Shown here piece by piece: positions 47,282 through 59,184 of a stretch of 64,000 nucleotides of DNA. The DNA comes from Isoetes taiwanensis. Lineage: Eukaryota; Streptophyta; Lycopodiopsida; Isoetales; Isoetaceae. Position 1 is the stretch's first letter. Each line of letters opens with the position of its first letter. The position numbers were made by a program, and so were the translations under genes. The notes beneath the pieces were generated by a model that saw nothing but the letters and a program-made list of their open reading frames with translations, had not been told where the DNA came from and searched no databases. The DNA lies in assembly GCA_021234155.1 (NCBI GenBank), contig JAJEKV010000017.1, positions 4,500,792 through 4,564,791 on the forward strand, written 5' to 3'.

Positions 47282-48858
47282 TGTGACGTTCCAAGTATTT
47301 ATATGGTATACGATAAATATACCGACACGCCACGCAGTAGAAAGATACGCCACCATGGGGTATTTTAACCTAGGGGTGACCTTAAAAGGGATTAATTTAG
47401 CTATGCTAAATTAATTATTAAAGGTCAATTACCTATAATCAAGGAAATAATATCTAATTGACTTAATTAGGATTAGGAAGGCCACACTTGGCCAAATCGA
47501 CTGGCCAGCAGGGAAATGCTAACTTGGGGCATCAAATTGACCCCTAATTCCATTTGGCCCCAAAATGGAGCCAGAGGAGGAGCCGCTGAGCCCCCTTGTT
47601 GCCGAATGCCCAAGTTGTTGAGCGCCGTTGTTGATGAACACCCAAGTTGCTGAAAGATGGAAGTGCCCCATGATAATGGATCTAGCGTAAACTCAAGTTA
47701 GTGGGTAGTCTAGCTTGAGCTTCTAGGATAGCCTCTTCTTAGTCTTCTCGGTTTTCTTTGTTAAGATTAACCCTTCTTTGATATTTAGGATTATATTTCA
47801 ATTATGGATTATGCTTTGTTAAGTAAGGATGGATGAATCTATGAAAGTATCTCTGTTAGCTTCCGTAAAGTAGGGATTAAAGGGGGGGTAGAGACCTCTA
47901 TGCCTTATGCTCTTAGTATGCTCCTAGTATTTCCCCTTGTACCCGGTAATATGCTGCCTCATTAACAAAAGACCACCGAAGTTGTGGATGCTATGGAATT
48001 GCTTAGCACCGCAGAAGGGACGCAGCGGTGAAGTGGGGGGTGGGGTCTTGCACGGAACATAAAAGGCCCCCTGACTCCTACAAAGGGCTAGGGCCCGATA
48101 GCCGGTCAATGAGGGGTCGGGTATGGGTCCTGACCCCGGGTGCAGAGGTGTGACCCGTGGGGTATCCCCGTGACTTTGGAAGATAAAGTTAGGGGAGTAG
48201 GTCTGCACGGATGCTGGGTCGCTGATGCGCACGCATTCTCTAGCTCACCCATGGAACCACCGCGATCCCGAAGGGGACACTTCCGACCGCTTCATCGACC
48301 AGGTCTTCATGAAAACCTCGGAGTAGGCTCAAGGGTGATACCTTTGAGTCTCAAGGCTCCTAAGGCTATATAGTGATGCCATAGCATGGTTCGACTCATC
48401 CGCAGTGTGCAATGTGAGGGGCGGATGGAGGACAACCCTAGCCGATGTTCTATGCCCAACGCCATGCCAAGATTCTGGCCTCACTGATCTCTTTGAGACC
48501 TAGCCACACCGATCCTCACCGGAGTCCGAGTCGTGGGTAGAACCATGGGTTTGGGGTGTTTCCTCTAGCATTAAATGTATCTTCTGTTATTATCAGTTGA
48601 TGGATGTGCCACCCTTCGTGGTGGTATTTATGATATGATTATGTCAGATGCTAACCTTTGTATTCACGCTTCCGCACATAGGAGCCCCCATCGGCGGCGT
48701 GCGCCTAATGACCCTCTCGTGGTTCCTTCACTCAGCATCTTTCCATAGATGGCCCGAAGCTATAATGAGGGCCCCGCCATGGTGAGATGGTTGCCATGGG
48801 AGGGGGAAGTCCTCGGTGATGTATACCGAAGGCCGTGATATGTTCGGGAGCTGCCACA
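47282..48858 (+). repeat. Gypsy 3' LTR
   Basis: It starts TGTGACGTTCCAAG and ends GCTGCCACA. Colinear with the LTRs at 30.68 and 61.39 kb, including the TTAATTTAGC-TAT-GCTAAATTAA hairpin at 47,392-47,414. Slightly shorter because of small deletions in the GTTGCTGAAC repeats. Confidence 0.9.
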
Positions 48859-48972
48859 GTAGTCCGGGTTGATCCGATTCAAAAATATTTGGGGTTTCGA
48901 CTCGCCATCACCAAGTTTTTACAACATGTGATAACCAAATGGAAAGAGTAGGGTACGACGACCTCCTTTGGA

Positions 48973-49240
48973 AAAATGGAAGTTCAAAGAAACAAAGGTT
49001 GATCGGAAGTTCTTGCCCTAATTTGAAGAAGAAACCGGACTACCATTTTAAGGGCAAGAAACCGCTTGTAAATTCTCTTCAGTGGACCTTCATTTTGTCC
49101 ATGTCTTCCGAAAATGGAAGTTCAAAGAAACAATGTCGTGGTCGGAAGTTCTTGCCCTAATTCAAGAAGAAACTGGACGGCCATTTTAAGGGCAAGAAAA
49201 TGGCTGTGGATGAGGACCTCGTGGTCGGAAAAATGGAGAC
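48973..49240 (+). repeat. Tandem duplication, ~138-bp unit
   Basis: AAAATGGAAGTTCAAAGAAACAA begins units at 48,973 and 49,111. Both continue through CGGAAGTTCTTGCCCTAATT, AAGAAGAAAC and CCATTTTAAGGGCAAGAAA. Confidence 0.8.
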
Positions 49241-51792
49241 TTGTGCTGGTCATTTGCGAGTCTTGAATATGAGAAGTCTGCAAAGATGACTACAACTTTA
49301 AGCTGCCAAAATGATTAGAAGAAGCCGGTATTCACCAGATATCATATTACTATTGCAAATAATTTCTTAAAAACTGACAGCTCTTTCACCAAGCTACATT
49401 TAATGCTTTCTCATGGTCTATCAAATCTTAAATCAATCCCATAAAACCTAAAGGTGGGACTATCTTGGAAGCGCTTTTGAGGGGTCGGTAGTAGTCACCA
49501 AAGAGTTTAACAAACCAAATTATTTTGAAAAGAATATAAAAATTATATGAAGTCAATGCTACAAATTCCCCGCATAGTACAATATGTAGCATAATAACAG
49601 GGTTTTCTTTGTGTTTTGCACGCTTTTCACAAAGGTTTTCCTAAGATTTCATGGCGATTCGAATGGATGTACTAATGCGCATATCTAGAGTGCACCCATT
49701 TCTTAGTCGCTGATTTAGTTTTTTTTTTTCAATGGTCCAACATCCAAGGCTCACAACAAAAGCCCTCTTTTTATTTTAGGGGCTTGAACATGCAAGCCCC
49801 GTGGATAGCATTTTAGGGTTTTGAGAATGGCGAGATAGCGGAGGGCTCTATGGATTTGCTATGTTCATAGTGTTTGTGGGAGACAGATTGCAAGCATGCT
49901 TCACGCTTTGAAGGAAATGTTACCTTTGAAGCCGAAAGGTGGTATGTGCAAAGACGCCATGTTCTTTTATAGCAAAGGATTGCTATGGCTATAACCTTGC
50001 AGCTTGAGAAGACTCGAGCAAGTCAGCAGGCAGCTAGTTGATAACAAGAAAGAAAGGCTTGTTAACTAAGATGTACCGCCTTAAACATTTCGTGGTCTTG
50101 TTATGGATTGCGAGTCGTGGCCCCTTTCTTTTGTTTCAAGTTGAGTGTTGGCATTCAATTTTACGATTAGGATGGTCGCTTTTAGCCAACATCATGTTGA
50201 CGGATTGATCTTTCTACCACACCACTCAAGCTTATCGCTATGAGAGTGTAATCCTTGTTCACTTTTTGAATATGCAAAATATCGACCTCTTTGCCAACCA
50301 AGATTCAGACCTCAAGCTTATCGTTATGAGAGTGTGTCAAACCCATCTTTCTTTCCTTATGCATTGTTTCTAGAGATCTAAATGCCATAACCCAAGCTCG
50401 CCTATCGAACCAAAATTTTCACCGTGATCCATGGAGCAAACGTTCATGATGTAATCGTCACATCGTTGCGCCTTTATTTCCATAAATTTTGGCTTATCAT
50501 TGGTAGCTAATGTTCCCGCCTTTTTATCCCCATGAGGAGGTCCATGATGTCTAAGGTTTTTCACATGTGTTCCCGGAACAAATTGTAAGCAACAATTCAG
50601 ATTATTAGGCCATCAATAGCAAGCTAAAAAGAAGCCGTTTTGTATCTTATGTAACCGGCCAAGATGCTAAGAACACTTAATATGAAACTAAAAGGGAGAA
50701 AAAAATGCACATGTTCTTATATTCTGAGATGTGATAATACCATTTGAAGTCCAGACGCTTATTGGGTGGTTTAGCTAGCAACCGGTCATAGACAAATGTC
50801 ATATCGATCCCAACAGCTTGTTTAGCTATTGAGGTTGTCCTTCTCAGATATATTCCCTTTCAAGCTAGGATTATATCTCACAAAAGCCAACTACTTATTA
50901 AAAAAAAAAAATCTCAGATGCCATAGTGCGTGATCTCCTCGCATGTGTAGCAAGCAATCTAAGAAACTAACTTGGAAGGTAGCATTATGTTAATGATGGA
51001 ATAGCTTTCAACAGTTTTTGCTATAATCCGAGGACATGTCACAAAAAGTCTTTGCCTTCAACAGAATCTCACGCCTTCAAAATGCCATGAAGTGCTTCTC
51101 TCAGACGCCCATTTTCTCCGTGATAATATTTCACCGATGGGTACGCTTAAAACCGAAATGAAGTCCGTTAATAACAAAGATCTCACGATGGTTATGGAAG
51201 ATGCTACTAAATAAACGCAGGTATGGAAGATGTTCCCGCCAATGGGTAAGGCGCATATGCAATGGAGGCTATGGGGCTCGCCATACCCGCAGAGGTGCAT
51301 GGAGGAATGGTGGTGAAGAATGAGTCGGTACCATCCAAAGATCCGGATTTGAACACGCCTCTAACTTTCTCAATGGGAGACAGCTCTAGCGCGACCACAA
51401 AAGCCTCCTCAGGTGTCTTCTTCGCATTTGTCAACCCAATGGCTTTATACAAATCCTTAAGCTCTGAGCCGTAAAAAATGACGATTTGCCCCCAAGCTAT
51501 TCATGCCGCATCTATCTATCCCAAGGAGCCACCTAAATGGCTTATTTTTGTAGGAAAGCGCGCATTCTTCCAAGAACGCAACAAATACGTAATCCATTTT
51601 GGGAAATTCAAAACCCGATCTTCGGAAAACAAAGGCTGGAAGAAAAACTCGCATAATAAAAAACGGCGGGTTCGCTTCAAATCCTCCAATGATTTGCCCT
51701 TTAGTTTCCAGCCAAAAATTGGCGCTTTGGTGGCGCTGATGCTAAAAAGAAAAAGAAGTTACCCGCGACCTTTTCCATCTCCGCGCCTATTT
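49241..51792. other. Unassigned region
   Basis: No gene is recognised. CAAGCTTATCG(C/T)TATGAGAGTGT repeats at about 50,228 and 50,315. Open frames on both strands at 51,207-51,474 (80 and 70 residues) overlap each other and have no known domain. The stretch 51,478-51,807 is open on the plus strand (109 residues, Lys/Arg-rich), also unrecognised. Confidence 0.35.
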
Positions 51793-51930
51793 TTGCAGAT
51801 TTTCTAATTTCCCTGCCTTAGATTTGTAAAGCCAAGATCCGATGGTGCAAAATAAGGCACATCGAAGTTTGATGACATGGAAATTACACGCGGATAGGCT
51901 AGAATTGCAAGAAAGGTCAGAGGGCCCGTA
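51793..51930 (+). repeat. Dispersed repeat, copy 2
   Basis: Colinear with 6,712-6,835 (TTTTCTAATTTCCC, GATCCGATGG, ACACGCGGATAGGCTAGAATTGC, GAAAGGT). It borders the tandem array that follows. Confidence 0.5.
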
Positions 51931-51943
51931 GGGGCTGGTGTGC

Positions 51944-53045
51944 TAAAAACATAGATTCAAGATAAAAATAATCACATTAACTCACCGGGTACATTGGTTA
52001 ACGTAGCCTTATTAGGGACATTGAGTTTTTGGTAGAGGTTCAAGCCCCGTATTTCATAATCTAAAATCTTAGGCAAAACCATATAGAGATTCGATGTTCC
52101 CTCAAAACCTTGGGCTTAAATCGTATTTCATATTTCAAAATCATAGGCACCATCATAATTGACTATAAGCTAAACGAGAGGCCGTTTGGCCCCAACATAC
52201 GATCCGGGTCATAGGATCGACAAATCAACGATCGGTGGGTAGTCCGTGGTGCCCCTCGCATGTGGGGTTCCGTGGGATTTGATATGGATGTAAAATAACA
52301 ATTCCTCAAACCATGGACGATATATCCCTAAAACAATTGAATGGGTTGTTATAAGAAAAATACAAGATAAAAAAATAATTACATTAGCTCACATGGGTAC
52401 ATTGGTTAACGAGCTTTATTAGGACATTGAGTTATTTTGGTAGAGGTTCAAGCCCCCGATTTCATAATCAAATCTTAGGCAAAGCCGTATAGAGGTTCGG
52501 ATATTCCTCAAAACCTTAGGGCTAAATCGTATTTCATATTTCAAAATCATATAGGCTCGCCAATCATAAATGACTATAAGCTAAACGAGATGCCCGTAAG
52601 CCCCAACATATTCCATCCGGGTCGATCGGCAAATCCGACGACGCGGTAGTCGGGTGCACCCTCATTTAGAATATGTAGCAAATAAATGGGGGTTCCGTAT
52701 GCATTTGATATGAATGTAAAAATAACAATTCCCCTAAACCATGGACGATATATCCCTAAAACAATTAAATAGGGTTGTTATAAAAAAAATATAGATTTAA
52801 GATAAAAAATAATCACATTGGTTAACGAGTCTTTATTAGGACATTGAGTTATTTTGGTAGAGGTTCAAGCCCCCGTGATTTCATAATCTAAAATCTTAGG
52901 CAAAGCCGATAGAGGTTCGACATTCCCTCAAAACCTTAGGCTTAAATCAGATTTCATATTTCAAAATCATAGGCCACCAATCATAAATGACTATAAGCTT
53001 AACGAGAGGTGCCTGTAAGCCCCAACATACCATCTAGGGTCGAGG
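51944..53045 (+). repeat. Tandem array, ~412-bp unit, about 2.6 copies
   Basis: ACATTGGTTA marks units at 51,991, 52,399 and 52,815 (spacing 408 and 416). Each unit contains GGTAGAGGTTCAAGCCCC, ATTTCATAATC, CATATTTCAAAATCATA, GACTATAAGCT(A/T)AACGAGA and, in the two full units, CCATGGACGATATATCCC. The third unit is cut short before the ATGGACGATATA part. No coding capacity. It is either a satellite seed or an internal repeat of an LTR/leader. Confidence 0.88.
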
Positions 53046-56000
53046 GATCCGGGTCTAGGGTACATGTCACATTACCTTTATATGCTTTATACAAGCCATA
53101 TATTTATACATACATAAACATCAAACCCTATATATACCATCATTGTGTTCTCACACTTTAACCCTCCTTCCTCCATTGATCCGGGTGCCTATCCAAAGAC
53201 CTCCTCCAACAACTCCAAAGGACTTCTAGCATCTTGATCTTTCATTATGAGCACCTCAAAGTAGTGCATCTTCTTTATTTGGAGCTTTACTAGCCTAGAG
53301 TCCGGATTGTGGTGTGTGAACTAATGTCTTAAGTCTTAGAAGGATGATCTTTCTTTTATGAATGATCTAGTGTTTTGATCTTGATCTTGAAGCTCTATGC
53401 ATTTGCATTTCATGAAAGGATCTCATAGATAGAACATTGACCTTAACGAAATAGTGTTCTATCGTAGTAGTATACCCTAGCTTAGAGCTTGAATTTGACT
53501 TCCAAGTCAAAGCCCATCTGCGATCTTCATGGACTTACCTGTGGGATTGCCAAGAGTTGAGCAACAACATGAGGCTTAGATCGAGCTTGACTGAAAGCAA
53601 CGATGTGACCAACACACTATTTAGGAATGCAATGAGGAGCGGGATGAAAGTTCCTCCCCAAAAAAGCCTCCAACATTCATGGTTGATTCTATCCTTATAG
53701 GGCTTAAGGGAGGGGCGGGTAAAATGGAACCTTAAACCAATTGCATCTAACCGCCAATTAGTCTCAGACGCTTCTAGTCTTAAGAAAGAACCCAAAAGTC
53801 GATCCAAACTCCTCTTGTTGGTAATATCTAACCGTAAATTAGGGCAAAGATTGGCGATTCTCAAAGTAAGACGGCTTAAACCTCTTCTTCTCTAGCTTAC
53901 GTGTTCTTTTGAATATTGCAAGGTTTGGGCACACACTCCCATTCTTATAATGAAGTTCACCCCCACATGTAGGAAGGGGCATGCCCCCTCCCTTCCCACC
54001 TTAAAAAGGGGATAGATAGATAGATAGATAGAAACACATGTGGACCGTGGAGCTAGACCTTTTTCAAGATATTTTTGTTGGTATACCTAGGGAACAAACA
54101 TGCTTTTATTTTTCTAAATCCTTGTACATGAAAACCTCCTAAGTTTACATATGCAATTGGCCAAAAACTTCCCCTCGAGTGAACTATCATAGATTATATG
54201 CCAATCAAATGTGAATCTCTTTGGGTCCGGGCAGGGACCTTCATCACAACCCCCTCGCTCATGGATCCCAGCCTTCTAATGGATCGCAAATTGATATACA
54301 AAGCCTAGTCATGCCATTTATCTTATCACAAAATGATGTGGGATATGTGTAGTCGGATGTTGATATTCCTCCAGACATGTCGATATCCGAAAAGATCCAT
54401 TCGTGAGGGCTCCTGAACTATGTTCTCCCCATCTAGACATTGCATCGAATGTAATTGGTACTATTGAACCCCACCTTCGAAGAAGGTCGATTTTGTTTGT
54501 TTTTGTACAAATTGGACGGGATTGTTCAATTTCTTGGCAATTCTAGTATGCAAAATTCCTCGATGGGAAGATAGCAAAATGGTTCCAAATGAAGCTCATG
54601 GTAATGATTCTATACTATGAAATAGAGCCGCTAAAATTAAGGATTAATGGATTGCAAAGAATATCAACGCCTTTTCGTAAGCCGATGACATTTTTTTCGA
54701 GGGTGCAAATAAGTTTCGGCCAAGGATACTATTGCTCTGAAAGCATCTTCTAAAAAACTCATGATTTTATTTATCGATTTTATGGACAAGTGTCTCCCGT
54801 GATTCAAAAATTTTAGATATGTCATTCATTTTCGTGCACAATTGGACGGAGATTAAAGTTCTATGCTAATCCAATACAATGAGTGTAATAAGCACTAGAT
54901 TCAAAGGCCCCTCAATTCGACGGGCTTTGAGGGAAAAATCCTAATAGTAATAAGCCCAATCGAGGACCTAGCACATAAACCGCCGCTAGGGAAAATTCTA
55001 ATATTTCCATTTATTTATTTAGGTAATTTTTTTGGTTTATTCTGCTCGGTGGTTTTCACAAGCATGTAAAGCCATATATAGCTCAAGCACCATTTCATTT
55101 GAGCCAAAGATCACGGGCAAGCAAGTGTGCAGGCATCTCTACAGAGAAGACCAAGAGCAACCTCTAAGAAGAGCATCAAATTAGCGTATCATTGCGAGCA
55201 TCTAAAAGAGCAACCCTGGGCCAAGAAGATCATCGGCTCGGCCAAATTAGCGTCATCATCTAGTTAGTATTCGCCTGTCAAGAGCCTTGGTAATGGGCCA
55301 GATCCCTTTGTTCGCTTTTGCATGCGGCCGGCCGATCCCCCCGTTTGAGACAAGATAACCCTTCAATCGCTTTAAGCTTTCCCGCCTTCAGGCCTGATTC
55401 CGGCCGCTATACCTTCTTCCATGCACCCGTGTCCGAAAAATTTCCCATCATTTGTCTTTACTAGCCGCTGTTTTTCCATATGTCTCTATTGTTCACGCTT
55501 GATGATTGCCCTCCACGCCTTTCGATTAGGGGCAAATCCATTTTCAATAAACCCCATTTCCTTTTCCTCGTTTCAAGAAATAGGGAATGCCTTTTTTGAA
55601 CAGGGAATGCTTTTGAAAATGGAAATGTCGAATGATCTTGAATGTGGAATGCAAAGAAACAAAAAACATGAAAAATGCTTGCAAAATCTATATCTAAAAC
55701 AAGACCTGAATTTCTAACCGTTTGCTATCGCGTAGCCGCATTGAGGGGTTACCTCTCAATCCTACCGCATTTTAGCATTATTAAATTAATCGGCCTTTTG
55801 GCGTGAAGTTAAAACCAATTGTGTATGTTTCTCTTAGCATCTCCAACATGTAAGATGTTAAGGCAAAATACGTAGCTCCAAATGTTTATAGAAGACGAGG
55901 GTTCTTTTTACAAAAAAGTGACGGCATGAATTTTTCTTCGGCCCTCCCTAGTGCAAGCTGTAATTTTTGAGGCATTAAAAAGGCCACAACGTGAGCTGCC

Positions 56001-56844
56001 ATAATTGCCGCAAGGAGTTGGGCATTTTTCCTGGAAAGCATTGGTGAAGAGGGGGTGATCGATACTCAATTCAACAACCATATGATAAAATATTACAAAC
56101 CATTTTGTCTTCATCATCATTCATTAGTTTTAAGACATATGCCAGCTTGCCTTTATAGAGACATTAGAATATTCTTCTTATGTATTAAATAAATTGCTTC
56201 TAGAAGTTGGATTTTTATATTATGTTTGATTCTACGGTCTAATTTGTGGATTTATATGTGTTCCAAAGAGCTGGATGGTCAAATCTAAAAATTTATATAA
56301 GAAAATTGATGTTATCTTTGTGTTGGTTAACCACAATAAAAGACATTATGAATTTGAGTTCATATGATTCTTCATATACAAGTGGCAACTAAAACATCCA
56401 AATGGATTGGTGGCGCGAAAATATTAGGAAGGCACAAGAAAAGAAAAAATTATAAAAACTGATTTATACATATAGAGGATAAGTGCCAAGACCCAAAGAA
56501 CGTGCTAATGCACAATGCTAATAAGCACAAGAATAAGATCAGAATAGATTTTTATGTCCACGGAGACCACAATTGGCCTATGGTATTGTGCATCTCATTG
56601 TTTGACATAGAGCTCCGCCATTGCTCAAATAGAGGTTGGCGGTCATGCGTTCCTTCACCAAACATATGCTTTAGTAGCCAAACTGTCTGTAATACTCTCA
56701 ATGTAAAGAACTTCAATCACTTGTTATTACATCAATCCAATGCCGCCGATAGGATATTTTGTCTATAAAATTTGTAGCTCCTGCATCGTACTATACTTTT
56801 TAGGAATTTCGAGCACGAGTCAAATGTGGGCTTATAAAACACAC
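53046..56844. other. Unassigned region right of the array
   Basis: TATATATACCATC near 53,131 resembles a TATA promoter followed by a CT-rich leader, and could be the start of an LTR-type transcript continuing from the array. A minus-strand open frame at 53535-53864 (109 residues) has no recognised family. GATA repeats lie at 54,010-54,032. Poly-purine and poly-A runs are scattered. The other open frames (55421-55717, 56502-56768) look like chance. Confidence 0.35.
54010..54032 (+). repeat. (GATA)n microsatellite
   Basis: About five to six GATA units followed by GAAACACATG. Confidence 0.95.
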
Positions 56845-57406
56845 GCTCATAAAACTAGAAAGAAACATGGAGGAAAACAGGCCGCGAAAGCTTACCCGAG
56901 AAGTATAGACAAATAGACAAATACGTATAACCGACCGACTAAAGGAAACGGCAACTTCAAACGATGGAACATGAAATGAGAAAACGGAAAACGGATGAAG
57001 AAATGACCAACAAGCTCTGATATGATAAAGGGGAGGGGGGCGGAAGCTTGTGGAGCTAGAAAATAACAATAAGGAAAATAAGCTCAAGAGAACGCCATGA
57101 CTAGAAATGAGGAAGGAGGCGTATAAATAGGGAGGTGCAAGTAGGACGCCCCTATCCAGGAATGTTTCGGTTCTATTGCTATCGAATAGAACCGTGGCAT
57201 TATGGCCATTACAAGATTTAGAAAACGTACTTCAAAACAACTTTAGGGGCATGTTAAGTCCAAAGCCCTATACACAAGTTATCATTCGCTGATGTTGGCC
57301 AAATCATCGAAAGTCCTTAGTGCCATTAGAAAAGCTTCCTCTTATAGGATAAAATGGCATTGCAAAAGTAACATTTGTGTGAACCACAAGAGACCGTAAC
57401 ATTTAC

Positions 57407-57570
57407 CAAAGCTCCCGCTTTTATGCGCTATCTTTTGAACGATATCGCATCAAGCTAACGAAACTTTTCCGCGGCCTCGCCATCGCCTGCGCTCTTTGTC
57501 TACGCAGCTTTTGATATGGTGCAGCAAATCGTAATGTCGCGATCGACAAACCAATCGCTTGATTGTGTCC
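57407..57570 (-). pseudogene. CHLD: ChlD exon fragment, copy 2
   Basis: Counterpart of 26,740-26,900. The donor |GTAAAT is kept; the acceptor CAG is altered (CCG). Additional small changes, mostly at CTG/CAG sites, break the frame. The VWA exon is not present in this copy because the duplication starts downstream of it. Confidence 0.75.
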
Positions 57571-57735
57571 CCCGAAGATAGAGATATCGCGACGATACAA
57601 CTGGACTTCATGAATGGTACAAGCACATACAATTTTTTTTAACCTTCTGAGGGAGCGAGCTTATGTGCCAATCTTTCAACTATTAAAGATGTGGCATAAA
57701 AACAAATGCAATATCCTACAAGAGACATTAGCAAG

Positions 57736-58850
57736 AGAATATTTCGCCAAGGTGATCATATATACAATGGTCGGATTGAATCATCATAGCTCTCAGAAGA
57801 GCAACAACATAAAGCACACTTGGAGGAAAAGGAGCTGCATGTCAAGAGAAGGTCACCGGATTATGATTCCAAAATTGTAAACCATTGAGCATGACACATC
57901 TACCTTGTAGATTGGCTGGTTGCCCAAGAGAAATTGAGCCAAGCAACTTTGCCGTGGAGAACTAACCCAGCAGAGCCTCAAATATAGGAAATAACCGCAC
58001 AAGCTTTGCCGCAATGAGGTGGGCATTGGCCATATATTAACAAATGTACTAAACTCTTCCTCCTCCTGCAAAGCTCCTAACTTGTACAAAGAACCATCCA
58101 AGTGTACTATGGTATACCACCAGATATTATGAATAAATAGAAGCTAAATTATGGCTCACTATGTTAGTGTGCAAAACAATATAAGAATAGTTGAATATTA
58201 GAAAGCATCATCATGCATTTCCCCATGTCCATGCATCTTGCAAAAGTTCTCGCCTAGGGTTAAATGTCTTTATCTCAACTTCTAAATGTATCAAAGATTA
58301 GATTCAGATGGGGACATAGGAAAAGAGTCCAAACCGAAAAGACGGATCAGCCTGCTGATGAAGCAGATATTGCATGGGAACAACCCCGATGGTAGCTGAA
58401 ATCTCAATAGAGATATTTCAAGTCCCGAATCATGCCATTGCATTATTCATATATAAATGCATTGAATGGTGATATTTTCAAAGAATCTTGAAGATCCTTT
58501 AAATTAAACTAAGTGGTTCCCTTTACCTCCTTATCTAATAAAAAAATGATGGGTCCCCGCTAGATCGATTGCCTAATGTTAAAACTCGCAGCTTCAATAC
58601 ATGAACAAAGAAAACAAATAGATGCAGACTTACAAAACGATAAACTAAGGGTGGACAGTAAGAATAAGGGCAAGCATAGATGCATATGTGACTGCCGGAA
58701 AATGAGCTCCAACGGTTCCATAAGAGCCTTGTTTCTGCCGCTTGTTTTGCTTGGAAAGGCATCGCATCGTTTCCATCTTTTGCCACATTTGCAACTTTGC
58801 CATTCTCCGAGAGGCTTACGCTTGGCAGCCGGAACTTCCATGGAAACCAT
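57736..58850 (-). pseudogene. DWF5: Delta7-sterol reductase fragment, copy 2
   Basis: Exon 1 at 58,850-58,634, exon 2 at 58,120-57,904 and the FNPAIVYDHLGE piece at about 57,781-57,736. They match copy 1 with small indels (exon 1 is 3 nt longer, exon 2 is 6 nt shorter). Exon 2 has lost its clean CAG acceptor (CTG on the plus strand in copy 1 is CAG here). Confidence 0.8.
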
Positions 58851-59120
58851 GACGGATCTTCAACCAAAACCCAAAACAGATCCAAATTTGTTGTGGGATC
58901 TTCAATCATAGCAGCAAGTCCGGGAACAACTGAAAGCATGTACACGATGAGCAAGGACACTATTTTCGCTGCCATTTGAGTTTCTCCAAATCGACCAAAA
59001 GGCATCCTCTCAAACCGTATGTAGGAACCAACCGCTGAATCAAGGGATAAAAAAAAAATTTAAAACTTAACGGCCGAGATCGCGCGCACAGATTATCCCA
59101 AAACTCCTTTATTACTATAT

Positions 59121-59126
59121 ATAGAT

Positions 59127-59184
<58 letters not shown>
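59121..59184 (+). repeat. (GATA)n microsatellite, expanded copy
   Basis: 64 bp of GATA units where copy 1 (28,451-28,486) has 36 bp. Length change at the same Helitron-LINE border. Confidence 0.9.

Larger units (their letters stand above)
30682..48858 (+). mobile_element. Ty3/Gypsy LTR retrotransposon, 18.2 kb with nested insertion
   Basis: LTRs at 30,682-32,304 and 47,282-48,858 are direct copies. A PBS-like TCAGAGCCG follows the first and a polypurine tract AAGGAGGGGAGAA precedes the second. The flanks are GAGTC (30,677-30,681) and GTAGTC (48,859-48,864); allowing for the CAG-type sequence error seen elsewhere, this is a 5-bp target duplication. Protease, RT, RNase H and integrase appear in that order, which defines Gypsy rather than Copia. 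A 5.4 kb insertion splits RT. Without it the element is about 12.8 kb, long for the group because of 4-5 kb of unexplained sequence between the 5' LTR and gag. Confidence 0.85.
56845..59125 (-). mobile_element. Helitron, 5' part of copy 2
   Basis: The 5' terminus TCTATATATAGTAATAAAGG lies at 59,125 downward. The element is cut at 56,845, inside what would be its middle, so no 3' hairpin or CTAG end is present. This supports a duplication breakpoint within the Helitron rather than an independent insertion. Confidence 0.75.

Noticed and set aside
58535-59005. 156-residue minus-strand frame with a signal-peptide-like start
   Set aside because: It runs through the sterol-reductase exon 1 region in a different frame and its continuation does not match any family; the exon reading with splice sites is better supported.
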